Made by a program: the position numbers and the translations under genes. Under the pieces are notes generated by a model that saw nothing but the letters and a program-made list of their open reading frames with translations, was not told the DNA's origin and did no database searches. Below, piece by piece: positions 1 through 6,724 of a DNA stretch of 6,804 bases (its first letter is position 1; each line of letters begins with the position of its first letter). This DNA is from Candidatus Saccharibacteria bacterium UBA2866. Its GTDB lineage: Bacteria; Patescibacteriota; Saccharimonadia; Saccharimonadales; Saccharimonadaceae. The stretch is taken from assembly GCA_002350545.1 (NCBI GenBank), contig DEEY01000013.1:2094-8897 (forward strand), written 5' to 3'.

Positions 1-48
1 ATAACCGTAATGTCTTAAAATCTGTATTGTGCGACATTAAAACTATAT

Positions 49-68
49 AAAAAAGACGATTGCTCGTC
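49..68 (-). terminator. Second, weaker terminator-like hairpin
   Basis: On the minus strand, GACGA-GCAA-TCGTC is followed by TTTTTT. The stem is 5 bp, or 6 with a G-U pair, and is capped by a GNRA-type tetraloop. It may back up the main terminator at 133-170, or end a short transcript arising between the two. The stem is short, so confidence is moderate. Confidence 0.4.
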
Positions 69-132
69 CATCCAAAAAATGTCTATTTTTCGGGTTGGTT
101 GCAGATTTTTGTTTGTTTTCTTTTCTTTCTGC

Positions 133-170
133 AAAAATCCGGGCTTATTTCTGGCTAAACCCGGATTTTT
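133..170 (-). terminator. Strong intrinsic terminator ending the operon
   Basis: Twenty-seven bases past the ATPase stop, the minus strand forms a 15-bp stem (AAAAATCCGGGTTTA with TAAGCCCGGATTTTT, one G-U pair) around the 8-nt loop GCCAGAAA. The GC-rich core followed by a T run is classic for rho-independent termination. The arms are flanked by A and T runs on both sides, so it could also stop transcription arriving on the plus strand from the left. Confidence 0.85.
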
Positions 171-197
171 TAAAGATATCTTAATCTCACCCTATAT

Positions 198-3092
198 TTA
201 GTGTTTTATAGATAAGAAGCCGTCTACAGAGTTATCCTTGCTGGCAAAATCTTCTGTATGTTTAACAGGGGTAGACAGGGGTAGAGAATTATGTGATGGG
301 TTAATCGTCACTGTCGACTTCTCCTGGTATTCTACCTCTGGTTTAACAGGGGAACTATGAGTCTTTTTCTTCTTGTTTTTACTGTTTTTATTGTTTTTTG
401 GCTTCTTCTTCCCCGTTTTCTTTACGTTAAACTCAACCTTTCCCTCTTCCATTTTTTCAGCGAGTTTTGCTAAATCTTTTAATCCTAGCCGGTCTTTACC
501 TTCAACCGTGTTTGGGCTCATCTTCGAACGAATTAAATCACCCTGAGGCGTCGGTGCAACCTTAAAGTTCGGTCTTTGTTCGGTACGACGAAAATTACCA
601 TGCTCAGCGCTGTTTATCACTAATTTTGGCTCATTATCCTGCCGGCCCGAATCTGATAATTCCCTTTTATATTTTTCTGACTGCTCAATTGCTTCACGAA
701 TTTCAGCCTCAACTTCTAGTCGTGGCTTAGCAAAATATTCGCGAGAATGCGCAACGATTGCGTCAAAATTATCGGATGGAGAATCCGGCAACGACAAAGT
801 GGTTGCTGAGAATGCTGGCACCTTTTCGCCGTTAATAATCATTGAAATCACGAAGTTCCGGTTGTTTAACTGCAAAATGTCTGACTCCTCAAAAGTCGGC
901 TCAAACTGTTTTACTAGAATTGGCGCATCGTCCGCCGAAACTCTAAACGAAATGGTTGTACCCACGTTACCAAATACCGCATCACGCACTGTGTCGGTCA
1001 TCTGGGCTACGTATTGGTTTGCTACTGTTAAATTCAAACCATATTTGCGAGCTTCTGATAGAATTGTTGCAAATGAATCTGTCGCAAAGTTTTGGAATTC
1101 ATCTACGTATAAGTAAAATGGCCTTCTATCCATTACGTCTGGGATATCTGAACGTGACATCGCTGCAAGTTGGACCTTTGTTACGATAAACGCCCCTAAA
1201 ATAGCTGCGTTATCCTCACCAATTAACCCTTTCGATAAATTAACCACTAAAATCTTCCCTTCATCCATAATCTTTCGGATATCAAAGGATGATTTGGTTT
1301 GTCCGACGATGTTTCGAATAATCGGATTCGCCGTAAACGCCCCTACCTTATTTAGCACTGGCGCAATCGACTCATTAACCTGCTTTTCATTCCACTGCCC
1401 AAACTCGTGTTTCCAGAATTGTAACACTGTTACATCTTTACAATATTCCAATGTCTCTTTCCTAAAATCCTTATCCGTTAGGAGTCGCGAAATATCAAGC
1501 AGTGTTGTTTCCGGGCGATCCAGCAAGGCTAGTAGGGTATATCGCAAAATATGCTCGAGCCTTGGCCCCCACGAATCACCAAACATCCGCTTCAAAACCC
1601 CAATTACTTCAGAACAGATATTTGGCTTTCTGGTTGGATCCGTCACTTCAAGTGGATTAAATGCAACAGGGAACGCAGTGTCTGCCGGGTTAAAATAAAC
1701 CACATCCTGGATTCTAGATTCTGGAATAAACTTCAGGTTATCAATTGCAAAATCCCCATGCGGGTCGATAATACAATAACCTTGATTATAAAACACGTCC
1801 GATAAAGCCAAGAGCTCTAACATACCGCTCTTCCCTGCCCCCGTTTGGCCAATGATATACATGTGCCTAGAACGATCACGGCGAAGTAAACCAAATTGAT
1901 GATTAATCCCTCGGAAATTCGTCAAGCCGAACGCCGAAATGTTTTCATCGTTAGAAACTTCGCCTGTTAACACCGGTAGTTTTGCTGGTGGTTCAGCGGT
2001 TTTTGAGGAAGCCCAGACAATATTTGGTGTTTCTACTGAGGTGTGTGGTAGGTGATATACCGAGGCCAGCTCTGAAATGTTTAAAATAAATCCGCGATCT
2101 GAGAATTGCCGCATCTTGTAAGCATCTAAATCTGCCTTATTGAACGAACCACCCAGTTGCCTGAACCCATTCAAATTCGTCGAATTATACTGTTTAAAGG
2201 TACCAACTAAAGCCTGCATATTTAATTTTGCATCTGTTTCGTTTTGGCCTAGATAGGCAAGTCGGATCTTAACTTCAAACCCTAGTTTAGTGGCCTTTTC
2301 CTCAGCTTTTTCTATTCGTCCTTTCTCACGTTCAGATAATTCCACGGTTGTTTCTGAGTTGGTACCCCCCGCTGGTGGACGAAATAAAGCCGCAATCGCC
2401 TCTACTAACCATGTCCAGTCAATTCCACTTCCGCCAAGGAAGGATCTCCCACCAGTTTTTACTTTTTGAATCCACTTGTCAGTAGTGTTTTTGTGCCAAT
2501 CGTCTGGAATCGGACGTGCCAAAATTTGAATCCATAACTCCTCCGATTTATCAGAGCTAAGCTTCGCTAAAGTTCCTGTGATTCCAGCTAGCGGGTCAAC
2601 CTCGAAATTATCAAAAGTCTTAATTGGTAATGCTTCGTTTTCAGTTAAACCTAGTTCCGAAGAATACGCTACCGGATATTGGTCACGATTATCCGCGTAA
2701 TCTTCGTTCATTTTATAAATCTGTACTGTTGGATATTGCGAATAGATTTGTCCCTCTACGAAACTTTGCAGAACCTTCGGCACCCACACATAAAAGCGAA
2801 TTTGTCCACCAGTAGAGACAATCTCGAACGACAAATGCTCCTGTACACCACCGCTGTTTTTTAGTTCTTGTTTATCACGCAGTATCCCATGAAGTGAAGC
2901 AAATAATTGCTCCGCCGCAAGCTCTTTTTTATCGTTAGTGCGTGGAATTTCTAACATCAAAAGAACCGAATCAACATTCAACACTTTAATACGGTTTAAT
3001 TTCTTATAATTTCGATATGTCAAAAACGCCAGCACACCCACCACTGGAATCCAAAAGATTGGCATAAGAATAAAATGTATAACCGCTTCCAT
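198..3092 (-). CDS. Membrane-anchored TraG/VirD4-like (HerA-class) ATPase, 964 aa
   Basis: Likely a hexameric ATP-driven motor at the membrane, related to type IV secretion/conjugation coupling proteins. Residues about 5-25 form one transmembrane helix followed by a basic stretch (YRNYKKLNRIK), so the rest should be cytosolic. Residues 40-370 form a large N-terminal domain I cannot name securely. The ATPase core has Walker A GQTGAGKS (415-422, Lys421), IDPHGDF (442-448) as seen in VirD4/TraG and HerA relatives, Walker B LYVDEFQNF (661-669, D664/E665), and the sensor-like ANQYVAQM (691-698). Arg717 in ISFRVSADDA is a candidate arginine finger. The C-terminus (about 790-964) is charged and low-complexity, with a Lys/Asn-rich block at 891-911. 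An in-frame TAA at 3104-3102 fixes the start at 3092. No Shine-Dalgarno sequence is present. Relaxase and pilus genes are absent here, so conjugation cannot be claimed; DNA uptake, secretion or chromosome handling are alternatives. Confidence 0.88.
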   Translation of the reverse strand: MEAVIHFILMPIFWIPVVGVLAFLTYRNYKKLNRIKVLNVDSVLLMLEIPRTNDKKELAAEQLFASLHGILRDKQELKNSGGVQEHLSFEIVSTGGQIRFYVWVPKVLQSFVEGQIYSQYPTVQIYKMNEDYADNRDQYPVAYSSELGLTENEALPIKTFDNFEVDPLAGITGTLAKLSSDKSEELWIQILARPIPDDWHKNTTDKWIQKVKTGGRSFLGGSGIDWTWLVEAIAALFRPPAGGTNSETTVELSEREKGRIEKAEEKATKLGFEVKIRLAYLGQNETDAKLNMQALVGTFKQYNSTNLNGFRQLGGSFNKADLDAYKMRQFSDRGFILNISELASVYHLPHTSVETPNIVWASSKTAEPPAKLPVLTGEVSNDENISAFGLTNFRGINHQFGLLRRDRSRHMYIIGQTGAGKSGMLELLALSDVFYNQGYCIIDPHGDFAIDNLKFIPESRIQDVVYFNPADTAFPVAFNPLEVTDPTRKPNICSEVIGVLKRMFGDSWGPRLEHILRYTLLALLDRPETTLLDISRLLTDKDFRKETLEYCKDVTVLQFWKHEFGQWNEKQVNESIAPVLNKVGAFTANPIIRNIVGQTKSSFDIRKIMDEGKILVVNLSKGLIGEDNAAILGAFIVTKVQLAAMSRSDIPDVMDRRPFYLYVDEFQNFATDSFATILSEARKYGLNLTVANQYVAQMTDTVRDAVFGNVGTTISFRVSADDAPILVKQFEPTFEESDILQLNNRNFVISMIINGEKVPAFSATTLSLPDSPSDNFDAIVAHSREYFAKPRLEVEAEIREAIEQSEKYKRELSDSGRQDNEPKLVINSAEHGNFRRTEQRPNFKVAPTPQGDLIRSKMSPNTVEGKDRLGLKDLAKLAEKMEEGKVEFNVKKTGKKKPKNNKNSKNKKKKTHSSPVKPEVEYQEKSTVTINPSHNSLPLSTPVKHTEDFASKDNSVDGFLSIKH
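265..284. repeat. Tandem 10-bp repeat in the ATPase C-terminal tail
   Basis: The unit acaggggtag occurs twice back to back. The related 12-mer gtttaacagggg appears at 260-271 and again at 341-352. These encode Pro-Val-Lys and Leu-Ser-Thr-Pro segments of the disordered tail (SPVKP, TPVKH). This is probably local slippage or duplication within unconstrained coding sequence. Confidence 0.7.
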
Positions 3093-3098
3093 ACTATT

Positions 3099-3104
3099 AT
3101 TTTA
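3099..3104 (-). promoter_or_regulatory. Possible internal -10 element just before the ATPase gene
   Basis: TAAAAT on the minus strand ends six bases before the ATG at 3092, the same spacing as the topA -10. No convincing -35 or TGn extension is seen. No Shine-Dalgarno sequence precedes this gene. It could be an internal leaderless promoter, or simply AT-rich intergenic sequence with translation arising by reinitiation after the upstream stop 19 bp away. Confidence 0.25.
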
Positions 3105-3111
3105 TCACGAA

Positions 3112-4140
3112 TTACGCTAAAGTATATAAATTCTTGTCAACTTTTTTAAACAATTTCTTGTTCTGTAAATTTAGTAAAATCGTAGTTTCTTTTACTTTTC
3201 GAACTTTTAACACCTGCTTTACAATCTCTTCCCTGGTCATTGGTTTATCTGACTTTTCCAAAATCAATTTAATAATATCCGAAATAGTTCCCTTCTTGTA
3301 ACCCCAAGAAGAAAGCGCATAAATTCCCCGCCCGATCAACACAAAGCGTGGATCCTTAATTAATTCATTATGAATTGCCTGTACCGTCACGTTTTTACGC
3401 TTGAAATTTGACTCACGAATTTCTTTTGCGATCTCTGAAAAATGCATCGGTTCTTTGTGGGTTTCCAAAATCACAAAAATCTTATCCCGGATGTTTTTCG
3501 GGTTCACTGCTGGCCATTTTGAAAGCCCCCAAAGCCCGTTCAGAGTAGCAAGCAATTTAGAAATTGACGCTACGGCTTTAATATGGTCAGGATGTTCATA
3601 ATTTAATTTGTTGTCAAGCTCGTCAATAGTCATTGGCTGTTTGTTTTTCTTGATGATATCTACAATCTGATCTACTCTTTCACGAATCGTTCGGCTATCG
3701 CCATATTCAGCAATACCGACCGCTGCGTGATAGCGGTCGTTTTCTTCTACCACAGTTAATCCTTTCGCAAAAGTAGCAATAAAATAAATACCGGTGCGCT
3801 CAGTCGGCTTAGACGCCCGACCGTATACTTTATCAGCCAGGTCAGATAGCTTTGCTACCCGGCCCATTTCAGTCAAATTACGAATTAGTAGTTTTTCGGC
3901 AGGGGCTAATTCTGGAATTTCGTTCTCCTCAGCGGAAATTTGGAGACGGATAAGAATTGCTTTCTCAAGTTGCCGGACTCGCTCCCTAGTGATTGACAAT
4001 GATTCGCCAATTTGTTCGAGAGTTTCTTTTGGTCCATCGAGCCCAAATCTACGCGCTACGATTTCACGTTCGCGTTCTTGCTCGATAATTTTAAGGCTTC
4101 CTTGTATTGCATTTTTCAGAATTTCCGCATTCTGGTCCAT
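3112..4140 (-). CDS. Sigma-70 region 4-like protein with HARE-HTH/winged-helix modules, 342 aa
   Basis: Probable transcription regulator or RNA polymerase accessory protein. Residues about 15-67 match sigma-70 region 4: REREIVARRFGLDG, then TLEQIGESL and the recognition helix TRERVRQLEKA. In sigma factors this domain reads the -35 element and touches the RNA polymerase beta flap. Regions 2 and 3 are absent, so it should not melt promoters alone. The rest appears to be a row of winged-helix units. Residues 150-210 contain a 'PMTIDEL' helix-turn-helix. Residues 215-280 (IRDKIFVILETHKEPMHFSEIAKEI... GRGIYALSSWG) look like HARE-HTH, the fold of the RNA polymerase delta subunit. Residues 283-342 form a similar unit ending KNLYTLA. 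No membrane segment is seen. It is the first gene of a two-gene operon with a strong promoter and good ribosome binding site. The sigma-4 call is firm; the HARE assignments are by pattern, and the biological role is unknown. Confidence 0.85.
   Translation of the reverse strand: MDQNAEILKNAIQGSLKIIEQEREREIVARRFGLDGPKETLEQIGESLSITRERVRQLEKAILIRLQISAEENEIPELAPAEKLLIRNLTEMGRVAKLSDLADKVYGRASKPTERTGIYFIATFAKGLTVVEENDRYHAAVGIAEYGDSRTIRERVDQIVDIIKKNKQPMTIDELDNKLNYEHPDHIKAVASISKLLATLNGLWGLSKWPAVNPKNIRDKIFVILETHKEPMHFSEIAKEIRESNFKRKNVTVQAIHNELIKDPRFVLIGRGIYALSSWGYKKGTISDIIKLILEKSDKPMTREEIVKQVLKVRKVKETTILLNLQNKKLFKKVDKNLYTLA
3717..3739 (+). other. Intragenic 8-bp hairpin, terminator-like on the antisense strand
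   Basis: cgaccgct and agcggtcg pair perfectly around a 7-nt loop. On the plus strand the stem is followed by ttttctt, resembling an intrinsic terminator that would act against antisense transcription. On the coding strand there is no T run. It lies in codons for the NDRYHAAVG stretch of the sigma-4 protein, so it may be fortuitous. Confidence 0.35.
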
Positions 4141-4145
4141 CAGTA

Positions 4146-4154
4146 CCCTTCCTT
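4146..4154 (-). promoter_or_regulatory. Shine-Dalgarno site for the sigma-4/winged-helix gene
   Basis: The minus strand reads AAGGAAGGG, ending five bases before the ATG at 4140. This is a purine-rich match to the anti-Shine-Dalgarno sequence at suitable spacing and fixes the start. It is the only clear ribosome binding site among the three genes. Confidence 0.75.
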
Positions 4155-4187
4155 ATTCCACCCCTATTATTATTAACAATTTGTACT

Positions 4188-4216
4188 ATAATATCATAGT
4201 TTTGATAAAGTGTCAA
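4188..4216 (-). promoter_or_regulatory. Sigma-70-type promoter of the regulator-ATPase operon
   Basis: On the minus strand, TTGACA (4216-4211) is followed by exactly 17 bp and then TATTAT (4193-4188). The -35 is a perfect consensus match and the -10 matches at five of six positions. Initiation would fall near 4181, giving a leader of about 40 nt before the ATG at 4140. The position, between the topA terminator and the next gene, is as expected. The strong match suggests constitutive expression by the main housekeeping sigma factor. Confidence 0.85.
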
Positions 4217-4301
4217 CTACGAAATTATCTATTCACTCATACTATTGTAACATACTTTTTACAAAATTTAAAAAAAATTATAAAACCATAAACAATTTTG
4301 C

Positions 4302-4336
4302 AAAAATGGGCTAATAATGCATATTAAACACCCATT
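4302..4336 (-). terminator. Intrinsic terminator after topA
   Basis: Seven bases beyond the topA stop, the minus strand reads AATGGG, a 20-nt middle, then CCCATT running into further Ts (TTTTTG overall). The middle contains a small inner hairpin, TAAT-ATGC-ATTA. The outer stem is only 6 bp, with an internal loop between the two stems. It is placed correctly to end topA transcription before the downstream promoter. The plus strand lacks a matching T run, so it should act on the minus strand only. Confidence 0.6.
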
Positions 4337-4342
4337 GAAAGG

Positions 4343-6718
4343 CTATTTCTTAGAAGCTTTTTTCTTAGTGGTTGTAGCTTTTTTGGTGGTAGCTTTCTTC
4401 CGCCCGCCCCGTTTACCACGCCGCGCCTTAGTCTTGGTTTTTGGTTTGTTTTCTAGCATTTCCTTGGCTTCGGCCTCAGTAATTTTTGCCGGGTCAGTTT
4501 CTTTTGGTATTTTCACATTATTTCTGCGGCCAGGTCCCTTCACATACGGCCCATAAGCCCCATTAATAATCATTATTTCGCCCCAGTCAGCAATGATTGA
4601 GTCTACTTTTTTCTGATACAAAGGTAGTACCTCTCTTAGTGTTACAGTATAAGGATCGTAATCCTTCATCGGTATATTATACTTTCCGCCTTTAAGATAT
4701 GGGCCAAATGGTCCACTTGCCGCAATTAACACTGTCCCATCCGGAGCTTTCCCTAATTCTCTAGGTAAAGCTGGTAGTTCTAGCTGCTTCAAAGCTTGCT
4801 CTAGGCTCACCGTTTTTACAGATTTTCGTTTTGGCAAAGGTGCAAACCGTGGCTTTTCGCCAGACGATTTTTCATTATCGCCCAGTTGAATAAATCCACC
4901 ATTCTTTCCGACTTTCGCATAAATCGGCAACCCACTCTCTGGATGATGACCCAGAAGCCTAGCATTATTATAACGCTCTACTCCATCTGCTGCTAGCACC
5001 GTGTCATGAAATGGCTTATAGAAATCTCTTAGCATTTTGACGCGTTCCAACTTCGCATCTGCCACAAGATCCAAATCCTTCTCAATATTTGCCGTAAATT
5101 TATAATCCACGATGTTTTTAAAGTTTTCAGTCAAAAATCCAGACACTAATTCGCCAATTGGGGTTGGGATCAACTTCCCTTTGTTGGCGCCAAACTTTTC
5201 TTTCTCAGTTTTTTGCGTGACTTTACCATTAACGGCATGAAGCACTACCACTTCGCGTTCTTCGCCCTCTGATTCGCCTTTTTCAACATATTTACGCGCC
5301 TGAATTGCCGTCATGATAGAAGCATAAGTAGATGGTCGTCCAATTCCGAGCTCTTCCAATTTCTTAACCAAAGAACCTTCAGTGTACCTAGCCGGTGGCT
5401 TACTGTAGGTTTGTCGCGCCGTCAATTCCAGAGCCTCTACTGCGTCACCCTTTTTAAGCTTTGGCAATTCTAGGTCTTTCGCTTTACCGTACACTTTCAA
5501 AAACCCGTCAAATATCACCACTTCACCCTTTGCAACAAAGTCATGACTAAGGCGAATAGTGGTCTTGGCGATTTTTGCATTGGCCATCTGGGTCGCTACT
5601 GTTCGCGACCAAATCAAGTTATAGAGTTTCTTTTCGTAATCATTCTTCCCTGCCACAGTTTTAAAAATATCAGTCGGGCGAATTGCCTCGTGCGCCTCTT
5701 GTGCAGAAGCGTCCTTAGTCTTGAAATGACGGGTTTTTAAGTAGTTTTTACCAAAGCTTCCCTCAACGTATTTCGCGATTGAACCGACCGCTTGTGAGGA
5801 TAGATTCAAAGAATCAGTTCTATGATAAGTAATTAAACCCGCTTGGTATAGTCCCTGCGCCGCACTCATAGTCGTGCGCGATGAAAATCCAAGTTTAGAG
5901 TTCGCTTCAATCTGCAAAGCCGCCGTAGTAAGTGGCACCGGATTAGCCTTCGTCCCCTCCGCCTCATCAATTTCTTCCACCTTAAATGTCGACTCTGACA
6001 GCTTCTCTAATAATTCTCGAATCTTATCTTCATTTTCTGGTGTATTACCGTTAAAAACGGCCGGAAATGCTTGACTCGGGACCGTAGGCTTGGCCGAACG
6101 GCCTTGAGTGTGTCCCGAGGCAAGCATTTCGGACGTTTTTGGAGTGAAATTTCCTGAAATTTTATAGGTATATTTCGACTCATATTTTTCAATTTCCTTC
6201 TCTCGTTCCACAATCAATCGCAATGCTGGTGACTGTACTCGCCCCGCTGATACCGCCCCCGGTACCTTTCTTCTCACCATATCTGATAAATCATACCCCA
6301 CAAGCATATCCAAAGTCTGCCTAGCCTGTTGCGAGGACACCATGTCCATATCTACGGTTCGCGGGTTTTTAATTGCGGCGTCAAGCGCCGGTTTTGTAAT
6401 CTCATGAAAAGTAATCCTTGCGGTATCTTTTGGCAAATCTAGCACTTCGCATAGGTGCCACGAAATAGACTCGCCTTCGCGGTCTTCATCAGTTGCGAGC
6501 CAGATTTTATCAGCTTTTTTAGCTTCACGCTTTAATTCGGCAATAATTTTTGTATGTTCAGGATCAATCTCGTAAGTCACATCAAAAGTAGCCTTATCTA
6601 CTTTCGTATCTTTGCGGATATGCCCCACTGACGCCAACACCTTAAAATCATCACCCAAGTATTTCTCTATCGTGTGCGCCTTTGCCGGGCTCTCTACTAT
6701 TACCAAATTTTTCGCCAT
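4343..6718 (-). CDS. topA: DNA topoisomerase I (type IA), 791 aa
   Basis: Relaxes negatively supercoiled DNA by cutting one strand through a 5'-phosphotyrosine link and passing the other; cytosolic, Mg2+-dependent. The TOPRIM domain starts at the N-terminus: VESPAKA supplies Glu9, and DEDREGE at 77-83 supplies the acidic triad D77/D79/E81. SAGRVQSPAL lies at 157-166. The active-site motif GLITYHRTDS (294-303) gives Tyr298 and Arg300, matching E. coli Tyr319/Arg321. HEAIRPT (342-348) and GIGRPSTYAS (458-467) complete the core. The C-terminus has three glycine-rich TopA C-terminal repeats (about 589-613, 658-684, 713-738), no Cys4 zinc fingers, and a Lys-rich tail (about 759-791). I chose the ATG at 6718 because the TOPRIM domain begins there; an in-frame ATG at 6784 would add 22 hydrophobic residues foreign to the family. 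Residues 193-222 are encoded by a large palindrome. The gene is separated from the next by a terminator. Identification is secure. Confidence 0.97.
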   Translation of the reverse strand: MAKNLVIVESPAKAHTIEKYLGDDFKVLASVGHIRKDTKVDKATFDVTYEIDPEHTKIIAELKREAKKADKIWLATDEDREGESISWHLCEVLDLPKDTARITFHEITKPALDAAIKNPRTVDMDMVSSQQARQTLDMLVGYDLSDMVRRKVPGAVSAGRVQSPALRLIVEREKEIEKYESKYTYKISGNFTPKTSEMLASGHTQGRSAKPTVPSQAFPAVFNGNTPENEDKIRELLEKLSESTFKVEEIDEAEGTKANPVPLTTAALQIEANSKLGFSSRTTMSAAQGLYQAGLITYHRTDSLNLSSQAVGSIAKYVEGSFGKNYLKTRHFKTKDASAQEAHEAIRPTDIFKTVAGKNDYEKKLYNLIWSRTVATQMANAKIAKTTIRLSHDFVAKGEVVIFDGFLKVYGKAKDLELPKLKKGDAVEALELTARQTYSKPPARYTEGSLVKKLEELGIGRPSTYASIMTAIQARKYVEKGESEGEEREVVVLHAVNGKVTQKTEKEKFGANKGKLIPTPIGELVSGFLTENFKNIVDYKFTANIEKDLDLVADAKLERVKMLRDFYKPFHDTVLAADGVERYNNARLLGHHPESGLPIYAKVGKNGGFIQLGDNEKSSGEKPRFAPLPKRKSVKTVSLEQALKQLELPALPRELGKAPDGTVLIAASGPFGPYLKGGKYNIPMKDYDPYTVTLREVLPLYQKKVDSIIADWGEIMIINGAYGPYVKGPGRRNNVKIPKETDPAKITEAEAKEMLENKPKTKTKARRGKRGGRKKATTKKATTTKKKASKK
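6053..6140. repeat. 88-bp imperfect palindrome translated in frame inside topA
   Basis: The left arm (6053-6081) and right arm (6113-6140) are inverted copies. They pair in blocks of 7, 3, 9 and 7 bp, broken only by two mismatches and one bulged G. The 31-nt centre holds a second perfect inverted repeat, ggccg-aa-cggcc (6092-6103). It encodes TopA residues 193-222, rich in Ser, Pro, Gly, Ala, Gln and Thr, which is loop-like. It sits between a beta-strand-like stretch (YKISGNF) and the conserved region leading to the active site. Such a long stem is unlikely to arise from protein-coding constraint alone. It resembles palindromic elements that insert in frame into genes, such as Rickettsia RPEs. 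That it is mobile or multi-copy is inference; only one copy is visible here. Confidence 0.85.
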
Positions 6719-6724
6719 ATTAAT

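Noticed and set aside
8..39. A 7-bp inverted repeat, taatgtc with gacatta, separated by 18 nt
   Set aside because: The stem is short and AT-rich with a long loop and no adjacent gene in view, so it cannot be told from chance.
3794..4291. A 165-aa plus-strand reading frame opposite the start of the sigma-4 gene
   Set aside because: It is antisense to a well-supported gene, Ser/Arg-rich as expected from mirror-frame translation, and runs across that gene's promoter.
4262..4300. A caaaatt/aattttg inverted repeat in the intergenic region
   Set aside because: It is an AT-only-like stem with a 25-nt loop in A/T-rich sequence and is better explained by composition.
5591..5610. A ggtcgc/gcgacc inverted repeat within topA
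   Set aside because: It is a 6-bp stem in coding sequence (SRTVAT) with no regulatory context.
6007..6213. A 68-aa reading frame on the minus strand across the palindrome
   Set aside because: It lies wholly inside topA in another frame, has no ribosome binding site, and is open mainly because of the palindromic sequence and local composition.
6376..6390. A small hairpin, cggcg-tcaag-cgccg, within topA
   Set aside because: It is only 5 bp, is coding for conserved sequence, and has no supporting context.
198..6718. Alternative genetic code with UGA read as Gly or Trp
   Set aside because: All three genes are full length under the standard code, conserved Trp residues use TGG, and no in-frame TGA needs to be read through.
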